64,000 nt of DNA from Adineta ricciae (Eukaryota > Rotifera > Eurotatoria > Adinetida > Adinetidae). The notes under the pieces were generated by a model. That model searched no databases and was not told the origin of the DNA. It worked only from the letters and a program-made list of their open reading frames with translations. This document shows positions 46,778-56,799 of the stretch, piece by piece. The stretch is from positions 4,831-68,830 of the forward strand of contig CAJNOJ010000366.1 in NCBI GenBank assembly GCA_905250025.1, read 5' to 3'. The position numbers were made by a program, and so were the translations under genes. How positions within the stretch are numbered: position 1 is the stretch's first letter; each line of letters begins with the position of its first letter.

Positions 46778-47098
46778 TATAAACAAACGAGGAAAAAATG
46801 TACTGCCATTTTTCTTTTTCTTCGCCTTTCATTTTCACTTATTTAAATAACAAGCAGTGCTCGTCCGAAGAATCACCCAGTTTTTGCTGACCAAAGTCGT
46901 GTTTATGATACTACTCGAAACAAGAAAATTCACTTTTCTTGGGCATGTCTCTATTTCACGAGGAATTGAGTAGACTTGTGTTTCTTTTACTTCTTCGTAT
47001 TTTGGAAATACGCAGCCTCCTTTATCCTTATCATAATTGTGATGCCTTCTGAGCGAGAGATATATGTTATAATTTTAGATCATATAATAAGAACAACG

Positions 47099-47773
47099 AT
47101 GGCACCTTGTGATCGTAAAGTCGAAGCTGACTTCGTGATTATAGGTGGAGGTACAGCTGGATGTGTCATAGCGACTCGATTAGCCGAATATGGCTTTGAA
47201 ACTTTATTGATTTCGAGCGGTTTGAATGATACAGAAAATCCTCTTATGAAGCAAAGCTCTCTATACCATCAAGTCTCCCAGTCGCCTCAATTCAATCATT
47301 ATCTTGTACCAGATGCGTCATGTAGTCTAAATAATACAAGTATCGATATTACTGTGATAAATACTCTTGGAGGAAGTAGCATTAATGGTGGGGGTATGGA
47401 ACGAATGACAGCAAATGAATGGAATAGCTTTGTTCATGCTACTGGAGATGAATCTTTTGATTGCCGCGTCATGTCAAAATATTATAAAATGACAGAAAAC
47501 TACACAACAAATGATCCATCTTTTATTGCCGAAAATCATGGTCATACTGGCCCTATTAAAATAACAAAGCCTTATAACGTCGAATTCTACAATGTATGGG
47601 AAAATGTTGCCCGAGAAATCGGCGAGACATTTAGCAATGATTTTGTAGATGGTCTAGATTATGGGTTTTCATTTGAAGCTTCTTCATTTACAAATGGAGA
47701 GAGAAGCTGGAGTGGTAATGCTTATCTCGTCCCTGCTCTCGCTAAATATTCAAATCTAAAAATAATAACGGGT
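47099..47773 (+). pseudogene. GMC oxidoreductase copy 2, truncated by gap
   Basis: Nearly identical to the first 225 codons of the gene at 43882-45426, starting MAPCDRKVEADFVIIGGG. The differences are few (for example S3P, N5D and R to H in YRQVSQ), and about 1 kb of upstream sequence (45994 on, like 42846 on) is also shared. The frame is open until N 47774, which cuts it after KIITG. The copy may be an allele or ohnolog placed in tandem by scaffolding; nothing in the retained part is inactivating. Confidence 0.7.
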
Positions 47774-47774
47774 N

Positions 47775-48090
47775 TAATCTCTTATGATAAGCCTTAAAGA
47801 ACGTTCATTTTATATATTCTTAAAGAGAAAAAGAAGCTCTATCTCTCTACACTATTCGATTGAACTTCACTTAAGAGAATAATATTAAACTATTTATAAA
47901 ATCTATTTCGGCTGGTTGTATCAGATCATATTTTTATCGTTCAGTATATGTAGTAGTTGAAGTTTGAGCAACCCGCATAGAAAAATAGAGCTTTCTTTTT
48001 TCTATAAGACTATCTAAAAGAAAGTTACTTTAACCTTATTATACGGTATTAAAATCTCACTGTCCGTGCCTTTAATGTACCATAGGTACA
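47775..48090 (+). repeat. Interspersed repeat copy following GMC copy 2
   Basis: Starts with the exact 221-bp repeat of 45772-45992 and continues through CTTTAACCTTATTATACGGT and CACTGTCCGTGCC. These are inverse to 30640-30700. It probably shows the full terminal portion of the family. Confidence 0.6.
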
Positions 48091-48527
48091 TACTGGACAA
48101 TAAAGACGTAGGATATCCTAGCCCCCGATTCGAGCATTTCTAGTTCTACTTCGATCATGTAAACTTTCCAAGTCGAACTCGACGAGCTCTACAATTTTGT
48201 AATAGAATGGTTTTTCATCAGACCTCTCCTCTCCCTCCTTCTCTAAAATGCCAAAAGTCGCCCCGAATCTTCTAGTTTTTAGTTTCCATCGTTCCGTACA
48301 TGTATAAGTCGAAAAGACCATTCGAGTATTGAACTTTTAAACTTCTGAAATTTAGAACACGAAGCTTCGACTTCTTGATTTATAAGTTTAGAATTCGAGA
48401 GGGCAGCTTAATACTCCGGTCGAATTAACGATTTCTACACTACTCAACTTATCGTAATATTGTTCGAATATTTTAATGATCTGCCTATATTTTAGATAAA
48501 ATAAATAAATTGATTAATCTACCTATC

Positions 48528-49739
48528 ATGAATTGTCAATATCTACTTAGTGATATTACTTTACATGAAGATGATCTGATGGATGAAGCCAAAGATCAAT
48601 TCGATTTCCATACGACGATACTCAATTTGTTTGAACTCAATCGACAAGTCGTAGTTGAAAATGATCAGGTGACAGATATCGGTCGGCATCTTTTATTATC
48701 AAAGCTCGAGAAAGCTCATACAACTTTTAAGGAAGTGCTCAACTATATAGTAAGCCAAAATGTGCTGTCTAAGTGTAGCTTACCGGAATTTGGGCCTATA
48801 TTCGTATGTGGACTTCCACGTACGGGTTCAACATTACTCTACAATTTGCTTGCGTGCGATCCAAACTGTCGCGCACCATTTACTACTGACATGAGCGGCG
48901 AATGTCTTCCGCCCATTTCACGTTCGAACACAGAAGAACATGAGCGACGAAAATCGATGTTGGCACAAGAACAGCAGTTCTGTGAAAATCTATTGGATCG
49001 ACAAAGCATGCTGGCTGCATCTCATCCGAGCTATCTTATCGAAGAAGATTTTCTTATTTTAGAGCATGCAGGTATCTTTATTCCAGTAATGCGAATCAGT
49101 CCTACTTATCGCACTTTGGTCGATACATTTTACTATAATGAAATTTATAGAGGTGCAGTTTACAAGTATCATAAGCTATTCCTGAGTATGCTCAATTCAG
49201 TAGATAAGCCTTGTTCTCATTGGCTCGTAAAAGCACCCGAACATTCTTTTTCTTTAAACATAATCCTTCGGCAGTATACAAAGTCAGCATTCATTATGAC
49301 ACATCGAAAACTTGAAGATGTTTTACCGTCACATAATCGGTCAGCATGGGCCTTTGAAAATATTTATTTTGATAAAAATGACCAAACAAAAAAAGATCTA
49401 ATCACAATGAATGGGCTCCGCTATATAGACAAAATGATCGACCATATAATGAAATTTCGACTTGATCGTATCAAAAAAGATGAAGAACTTGATAAAAATA
49501 TTTTCGACGTTCTCTATGATGATTTAATTAAGGAACCGATTGTCACTGTACGTCGAATCTATACTCATTTTGGTCTTCGTTGGACACAAGAATTTGAAAC
49601 GGCAATGTACACATGGTTACGTGACAATCCTCAAGGCAAACAAGGACGCCATACTTATAATCTCAGTGACATTGGACTCACCCGTGAAGATATCGAGAGT
49701 CGTTTTGCTCCTTACATACATTTATTTCTCCGCTCATAA
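48528..49739 (+). CDS. Sulfotransferase family protein (PAPS-dependent type)
   Basis: A protein of 403 aa from ATG 48528 to TAA at 49737. The 5'-phosphosulfate-binding P-loop is FVCGLPRTGSTLLYNLLACD (PRTGSTLL at 97-104). Downstream are ISPTYRTLVDTFYYNE, HWLVKAPEHSFSLNIILRQY (the usual LKSPxHL-type strand with catalytic-region residues) and FIMTHRKLEDVLPS (3'-phosphate loop, usually THRDP). The order fits the Pfam Sulfotransfer_3 type, which transfers sulfate from PAPS to small molecules or glycans. No signal peptide or membrane helix is seen at the start, so it appears soluble. An AG acceptor at about 48493 leaves room for an upstream non-coding exon. The 3' end is repeated downstream, but the main frame is intact. 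Confidence 0.85.
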   Translation: MNCQYLLSDITLHEDDLMDEAKDQFDFHTTILNLFELNRQVVVENDQVTDIGRHLLLSKLEKAHTTFKEVLNYIVSQNVLSKCSLPEFGPIFVCGLPRTGSTLLYNLLACDPNCRAPFTTDMSGECLPPISRSNTEEHERRKSMLAQEQQFCENLLDRQSMLAASHPSYLIEEDFLILEHAGIFIPVMRISPTYRTLVDTFYYNEIYRGAVYKYHKLFLSMLNSVDKPCSHWLVKAPEHSFSLNIILRQYTKSAFIMTHRKLEDVLPSHNRSAWAFENIYFDKNDQTKKDLITMNGLRYIDKMIDHIMKFRLDRIKKDEELDKNIFDVLYDDLIKEPIVTVRRIYTHFGLRWTQEFETAMYTWLRDNPQGKQGRHTYNLSDIGLTREDIESRFAPYIHLFLRS

Positions 49740-49794
49740 ACTCCATTTCACTTTTCTTCACATGATGAAAATCACAGGTTCTTCGAGCAACGTN

Positions 49795-51124
49795 GTCTTC
49801 GTTGGACACAAGAATTTGAAACGGCAATGTACACATGGTTACGTGACAATCCTCAAGGCAAACAAGGACGCCATACTTATAATCTCAGTGACATTGGACT
49901 CACCCGTGAAGATATCGAGAGTCGTTTTGCTCCTTACATACATTTATTTCTCCGCTCATAAACTCCATTTCACTTTTCTTCACATGATGAAAATCACAGG
50001 TTCTTCGAGCAACGTAGATTCTAGTGTATTTCAAGCGTCTAATCTATTATACTTTCACACACGTATAACTCGAAACTTGAGGGTCTAGGAGAATGGCGCG
50101 GCTAATATGAATATCAATGGCTTCCAGCGGTATATCTTTTCTGGATATAATACTGAATTGGACAGATTTGCATGTGGAAAATCATGTGCTTGAGATAAAG
50201 AAAATTCCTGCACCAGCTAAAACATTTCTTTACGACGAAACGAAAGCGATCTATGATTAAAATCAATAATTGTATCCATTATAAGTAACATATCCTTGCT
50301 CAGAAATATATGAAAAGTTTGCTTCAGTCAAATGAAGCATTCATTAACATGGAATCGAGCTAGATAGAAATGGAGCATTTTGCTGCGAGGATATGTTAAG
50401 ATTTGACTGAATAGCAACCTAGAACTTACTTTTTTTTTTCGGAGAATTTCGAACAGAAGAGATTGGAATTGCTGAGAGAAAATAGGATTGTGGATGTGCG
50501 ACAGATGACAATTAGTTAATGGCAGTAAATGAGACTTAGTTTAAGTGGAGTTTTTCTTGCAAAAAAAAATGACAGAGAGAGTGAATAATACTATGGTTTA
50601 AAGTTTCGAAAACATTCTTCTAGTTGTCGAAAAGTTTACAGGAATTTCTTCCAGCACTTCTTTTCGGAGTTTGAAAACAATCCATAAAGAATTGGAGAAT
50701 CTTTTAAAAAACATTGAAAATGACTTAAGAAGTATTTTAAAATACTTTTCTAGTTTTGACAAAAATTTTCAAAAGTTTTCGCTGCCTCTTAGATGCTCTG
50801 GCTACCAAATTGTTCATGCGGTGGATTTCAAATACTCGAATAGACAGTTGAATACTTGAATTCAAGTTTCAAGTTCAACATTGCTGTCTAAAAAGTTATG
50901 AGCGTTTTTATCTGTGATTTCAGATTTTGGAAAATATTGTCAATAGCTTAAAAACAGAGAATTCCGCTTTGGATGCACTGATTTGTGTGGGAAATACATC
51001 CGTTACGCTGTAGTTTTGGAATGTTTAAATCGAAATCTGAAATTATCTTCATGGTGCAAGTTGAGTTTTCATATCAGATCTAGAGTCAATCCTGCTTTGG
51101 ACTAGTTCAAAGTAAGATCTTAGA
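49795..51124 (+). repeat. Repeat block A: sulfotransferase 3' end plus downstream DNA
   Basis: The first 221 bp (49795-50015) are identical to 49573-49793, the last codons and 3' flank of the sulfotransferase gene, with a single N between. The rest is about 95% alike to block B (51126-52624). This gives a spurious long frame across the N at 49540-50088. The exact repeat suggests overlapping contig ends rather than a tandem duplication. Confidence 0.75.
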
Positions 51125-51125
51125 N

Positions 51126-52624
51126 GTCTTCGTTGGACACAAGAATTTGAAACGGCAATGTACACATGGTTACGTGACAATCCTCAAGGCAAACAAGGAC
51201 GCCATACTTATAATCTCAGTGACATTGGACTCACCCGTGAAGATATTGGGAGTCGTTATGCTCCTTACATACATTTATTTCTCCGCTCATAAACTCCATT
51301 TCACTTTTCTTCACATGATGAAAATCACAGATTCTTCGAGCAACGTAGATTCTGGTGTATTTCAAGCGTCTAATCTATTATACTTTCATACACGTATAAC
51401 TCGAAACTTGAGGGTGTAGGAGAATGTTGCGGTTAATATGAATATCAATGGCTTCCAGCAGTATATCTTTTCTTGATATAATATTGAGTTGGACAGATTT
51501 GCATGTGGAAAATCATGTCCTTGAGATAAAGAAAACTCGTACACCAACTAAAACATTTCTTTAAGACGAAATGGAAGCGATCTATGATTAAAATCAATAG
51601 TTGTATCCATTATAAGTAACATATCCTTGCTCAGAAATATGTGAAAAGTTTGCTTCAGTCAAATGAAGCATTCATTAACATGGATTCGAGCTAGATGGAA
51701 ATGAAGCATTTTGCTACGAAGATATGTTAAGATTTGGCTGAATAGCAACCTAGAACTTACATTTTTTTCGGAGAATTTCGAACAGAAGTGATTGGAATTG
51801 CTGAGAGGAAATAGAATTATGGGTGTGCGACAGATGACAATTAGCTAATGGCAGTAAATAAGACTTAGTTTAAGTGGAGTTTTTCTTGCAAAAAAATGAC
51901 AGAGAGACTGAATAATACTATAGTTTAAAGTTTCGAAAACATTCCTCTAGTTGTCGAAAAGTTTACAGGAATATCTTCCAGCACTTTTTTCAGAGTTTGA
52001 AAACAATCCATAAAGGATTGGAGAATCTTTTAGGAAACATTGAAAATTTCTTAAGAAGTATTTTAAAATACGTTTCTAGTTTTCAAAAAAATTTCCAAAA
52101 GTTTTCGCTGCCTCGTAGATTTTTTGGCTGCCAAATTGTTCATGAAGTGGATATCAAATACTCGAATAGACAGTTGAATACTTGAATTCAAGTTTCGAGT
52201 TCAACATTGCTGTGGTCATTCTAAGATCTTACTTTGAACTAGTCCAAAGCAGGATTGACTCTAGATCTGAGATGAAAACTCAACTTGCACCATGAAGATG
52301 ATTTCAGGTTTCGATTTACACATTCGAAAACTACATCGTAATGGATGTATTTTCGGCACAAACCAATGCGTTCTGAGAAAAGTTGCCCGTCTAAAAAGTT
52401 ATAAGCGTTTTTATCTGTGATTTCAGATTTTGGAAAATATTGTCAATAGCTTAAAAACAGAGAATTCCGCTTTGGATGCACTGATTTGTGTGGGAAATAC
52501 ATCCATTACGCTGTAGTTTTCGAATGTGTAAATCGAAATCTGAAATTATCCTCATGGCGCAAGTTGAGTTTTCATCTCAGATCTAGAGTCAATCCTGCTT
52601 TGGACTAGTTCAAAGTAAGATCTT
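51126..52624 (+). repeat. Repeat block B: second version of the sulfotransferase 3' region
   Basis: Begins GTCTTCGTTGGACACAAGAA like block A but carries scattered substitutions. It contains a complete inverted-repeat MITE (about 52217-52630) whose left arm is missing from block A. Block B could be the other allele or a diverged tandem copy. The coding remnant at its start (51147-51290) has no upstream gene body. Confidence 0.7.
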
Positions 52625-52630
52625 AGAATG
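52217..52630. mobile_element. MITE with about 165-bp inverted arms (CATTCTAAGATCTTACTTTG ends)
   Basis: The left arm starts CATTCTAAGATCTTACTTTG and the right arm ends with its inverse. Both contain CTAGTCCAAAGCAGGATTGA and a diverged inner half. The arms differ at several places, so this is a real element. In block A the element lacks the left arm: the junction TTGCTGT/CTAAAAAG replaces about 180 bp. Confidence 0.75.
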
Positions 52631-52639
52631 GCCTATGAC

Positions 52640-53755
52640 ATATGTATGATCTCTCTGCACATCTGCTTTATTTCTTTTCTTTCTTCTTCGTCTATGTGCT
52701 CATGTTCACAATTGACCTTGGGCTGAGAGATTCTTTTTTTTCTTATGATCACAAGGAGAAGTTCCTAGTGATTTCTCCTTTGTCTTGAGTTGTACATGAA
52801 CTCGTCGTTTTTTTTGTCGAATAAAAATAGAGAATCTTGCACATGACTCACTATTTAGTATTCTTAACTCCCCGCTTCATCCATTCAATGGCCATGTCAA
52901 CCCTATGTCGGTCTTCCTTAGGAGCTATAGAAGCATCATGAAAAGTTTAGTGGCGGTAGCTATCATAGGGATTGAACACATAGTGTATAGATAGAGAACC
53001 GTTCTTCTTTGTTTATATATATATATTGAGACAGAGAGAAAGAGATTCTGGAAAAGAATGGCCGAGGTCGATGAATCTAATAGTTTCGAACAGTCTGATC
53101 CGATGATTACTAACGACCATAATCCAATATTCCTAAAAAGAACACTCATGAAATAGATAGTGAGAGTCATTTTGCTGATGAAATTGAACGCGATTTGGTT
53201 ACCAGAAATCCTATAGAATTATAGCATAAGGAAAAAAGTCTTGTACATTTATGATTTTCTCGATAAACTTTATTCTTTATTTTACAACCTTCTACATAAC
53301 AGAGAAGAAAATCTTGACAATACCAAAGTCTTTTTCTATTAATATTTGTTAAAAGTTATATAAAGAATATATTCTAAATCAAATGAGGAAGAATAATGTC
53401 ATAGTTTACTCAATGAAAACGAATGAATTGATTATACATCTGTATTAAAAGAATACTCATTGAATAATGAAAATATAAAAAGGTATAGGTCAACCATTAT
53501 TTATGTAATTCGTTAGAAAGTAGACTTCTGATCAAGTTTATATTTGAATATAAATTGAAGTTTTTAGATGATTTACAACTTTCAAAGATTCCGTGTTCTA
53601 ACATATGATAGACATATGTCATTTCATCGTTGTTTTTGGTTAATTTTCGTCGAGTCAAATATTTGTATAGATTTTTTAATATTAATACATTCACCGCGAT
53701 TAAGTTTTCATGAAGGAAATGGTTGACATCTATTTCTGTCAATAGTTATCTTCTA
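52640..53755. other. Intergenic, no gene recognised
   Basis: AT-rich; it includes a short TATATATATA run at about 53018-53027. The minus-strand frames at 52925-53170 and 53497-53742 have no domain. Confidence 0.35.
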
Positions 53756-53759
53756 ACTA

Positions 53760-55540
53760 ATTCATGTGGCGACCTTTTCACTATCTTTTTCATATCATGA
53801 CATCATCAATGAGCAAAAGCTCCAGTTTTTGTCTACTTATTCTTATATCCGTGGTTTGATATATAAAAGCAATCGAAGTTTCCGAGTAGTTCACATATCT
53901 TTGGAAGAAATCGATGCAGAAGAGACTGATAGTTCACTTGCTGAAGCGAGTATTTTCGATCACGATCTAGACAGTATGCGGCCATGAATCTGAAAACTCT
54001 CACGAAGAAATGTCTGGTGACGAGGCACATTCAAACGTCTAGGATGGAATAGAACCAGAATAAAATTACAGAATTTAACTTTTGTTTTAGAGGATAATAC
54101 AGTCAATGTTATCGATATTTCATCGCAGACGAAGTCATTAATCTTGTGGTTGATGAAACTTATCGATGTGTGGAGTAGTATTTGCATGCCTATAAGATTG
54201 GCAGATGGTGCGAATATCTTGAATGGAAAGCAACTACCCATGAAGAAATACTCAAGTTCTTTACGATCATTATCGAGATGGGGATGATAAAAATGTCAGA
54301 GATGAAACATTACTGGAGCATTACTCATTTGGGGGTTATTCGAAGCGCATGTCGAGAGAGAAAGGCGCAAATTACTCCTCGTGTTCTGACATTTTTTGGA
54401 CAACGCTGACAATAATTCGAACTAAGGAAGGCTAATTCAAGTTGTAACCAACCTCAGATTTACTGACAGAGGAATGTTAATCAGTGTATATGCCTAGTTC
54501 AGTTATTAGTTTTGATGAAAGTATGATACCATAGCGAAGCAGGCGTTTGTTCAGCCAATATATATTTGATAAAGCATACAAGTACAGAATCAAGATGATC
54601 AAACCAGCGGCTGTCAATGGACACACTTGGAATTATGTAATCTATACTGACGAGTACGAATCGATGGTAGGTGTTGGACATACTTAAGCAATAGTAATGA
54701 ACTTATTAGATGATTTGGACAGATGTTATTGAACCGAAGTAGCCAAGAACTACTTTACGACTGTTTCTCTTGCCAAAGAACTGTTGGAACATGATATGTA
54801 TCGTATCGGAAGACTAAGAAGGAATCTGTTTGGTCTGAAAGACAAGTTTTTCAGGAAGAGTTTAATCGCGGTGAAGTTTATGCGTTTCGGAATAAAGAAG
54901 AAACAAAATTGATTGTGTGAAAATGTAACCAAGGCGTCTTGATAATATCTGCAACCCTATAATATTCCGAAAATGTAGCAAACAGTCGAAACACGAATTT
55001 TCAAAATGAGTGCATCTTGAAGTCGCAAGTCGTATTAGGTTACAACAAAGAAAGACAAGACACTAGTTTATCTGATCAACTATCATCATACTATACGCGT
55101 CTTAGGAAGTCAATAAAATAATATCGCAAAGTCACATCTGAACTAGCTTTTGGGACGGCACTGATAAATAGTTATTTGATGTACATGGAAAGCTACACAG
55201 GTAGCAAAGTGATTGTTCTGAAGTTTGTAGAAAAGCTTGTTCGCCCTTTATTGCTTGTTATTGTCAGTTGAGAAGTTAAAGCCTAGTCCATGAAAACAAT
55301 CAGTAAGTTCTTCGAATTCGAAGTAAAAACTCGAAGAAGAAGGAGAATCTATATACAGTGCGGGTAGACGATGCCCTGGCTGTTATCAAATAAAGGGAAG
55401 AGCATACTAGTCAAGAGAAGTAAGCTATGTGGCAACAAAGAAGGTTAAAACTTTCTGATCTAACTATGGTAAATATTTATGTCGTAAGTATTTTAATGAT
55501 GAGGATGATGCTATAAGGTGAAAGAGTCAAATAAAGCATT
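53760..55540 (+). pseudogene. PiggyBac transposase relic B
   Basis: The fragments follow piggyBac order. EEIDAEETDSSLAEASIFDH is the acidic N-terminus, and WKATTHEEILKFFTIIIEMG with MIKMSEMKHYWS (54182-54409) comes next. Then come SVISFDESMIP-stop-RSRRLFSQYIFDKAYKYRIK (first catalytic Asp, 54490-54590), LLDDLDRCY, VSLAKELLEHDMYRIGRLRR, LSDQLSSYYTRLRKSIK and YRKVTSELAFGTALINSYLM. A Cys-rich end includes RRCPGCYQIKG (about 55355-55385). Multiple stops and frameshifts are present. It is more complete at the N-terminus than relic A and is a different copy. Confidence 0.8.
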
Positions 55541-55544
55541 CGAA

Positions 55545-56035
55545 ACAGCACAAATGACTCCTTATATTTAATCTCTTGCTTAAAAAGCAAAAGAAAGTGA
55601 TTTTCAATACACTTTCTCGTTAGAACAGCGTGGTCCGCCGCTAGGCCACATCGTAGCGAATCTGTTAAAAATTTTTGTCTGTCTATAGAGTTGAAAATAA
55701 TGCTGATTTTCTGTAACTCCATGATATTCTAAAGGGCATGATGAATATATAGCCCATGGCTTTCTCCTTGAAAATAAGACTGCTAATGATTTTTCTTCAC
55801 TTAAGATAATTAACGCTAGCTCTATAATTCATCAACACGTCGTCAAAACCGGACAGATCCAGAATATATGCGTGAGAAAGATTCGATGGTATTTATTCAT
55901 TAGTAAAAACTGTTATGGTGAACGCTCTTGCTCAGAAAACTAGAGAAAAAGCTAGTTATTTGGTGTGAAGAGTGACAGAAAAGTTAATAAATTACTACTC
56001 GTTTGTATTATTGCCTCTACTGAAAGTACGTTATT
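55545..56035. other. Intergenic between piggyBac relic and GTP cyclohydrolase gene
   Basis: AT-rich 3' flank of the minus-strand GTP cyclohydrolase gene. No further gene is seen. Confidence 0.35.
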
Positions 56036-56037
56036 TA

Positions 56038-56793
56038 TCATAGGGAACGAGTGTGACCAAGCATCAAAAATTCTTCGCGTGCCTTGGCATCCGTGAGGAA
56101 GATGCCAATCATAGCTGATGTTGTTGTGCGTGTATTGACTTTTTCTGCTCCACGCATGACCATGCACATATGTACACACTCGACAATAACAGCAACACCT
56201 CGTGGTTGAATAGCTTCGTCGATAGCTTCTGCGATTTGTCGCGTCAATCGTTCTTGCACTAGAAATAAGCCACGTAAAATGAGCTGTTTGTAATTATTAT
56301 CTAAGTAAGCTAACCTTGAAGACGACGACTAAAGATCTCGACGATTCTAGATAAAACATAATAAGCATTTCCTTTTTAGGCTTAATTAAATAACTTACCT
56401 CGCAACTTTACTCAATCCAATGACTCGATCTTTCGGTAGATAGCCAACTGATACTTTACCAAAAAAGGGTACCCTATACAGAACTCGAATAGTAGAAAAT
56501 ATAAGTTTAGATAAACTTACAGATGATGTTCGCAAAGTGAATAAATATCAATGTCTTTAATAAGCACCATATTTTCACACTGTTCATCAAATATTGCNTG
56601 AATCTTCACCAATGCTATTCAGAATATCTGTATAGGCTGCTGATAAAGATATCACACGTTGTTCATGTATTGGATCCGTATCGGCGTCTCGTAGTGCCAC
56701 ATCATTAAGTATGATAGACTGGCGTCGAGGTGCTAGATCACCTAAACATTTCACATTGTTAACAATCCCTCTTAAAACTCTTATGGAATTCAT
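56038..56793 (-). CDS. GCH1: GTP cyclohydrolase I, five visible exons, one internal gap
   Basis: The enzyme converts GTP to 7,8-dihydroneopterin triphosphate, the first step of both biopterin and folate synthesis. Reading the minus strand, exon 1 (56793-56599, from ATG) ends [13 protein letters not shown] at N 56598. Exon 2 (56597-56521) is [20 protein letters not shown] followed by LCEHH. Exon 3 (56473-56399) is [20 protein letters not shown] plus SKVA. Exon 4 (56346-56315) is [11 protein letters not shown], and exon 5 (56258-56038) is [20 protein letters not shown] through [17 protein letters not shown] to [13 protein letters not shown] and TGA. Introns are 47-56 bp with GT-AG ends. Zinc ligands (Cys and His in CEHH, Cys in HMCM) are present. 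The segment between GED and AIFDE (usually RxGLxxTPxRxAK) is missing, most likely inside the gap. Otherwise the gene looks functional. Confidence 0.9.
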
Positions 56794-56799
56794 ATCTTG

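Noticed and set aside
49540..50088. 182-aa open frame with an internal repeated segment
   Set aside because: It runs antiframe through the sulfotransferase 3' end and across N 49794; the repeat is the 221-bp join artefact.
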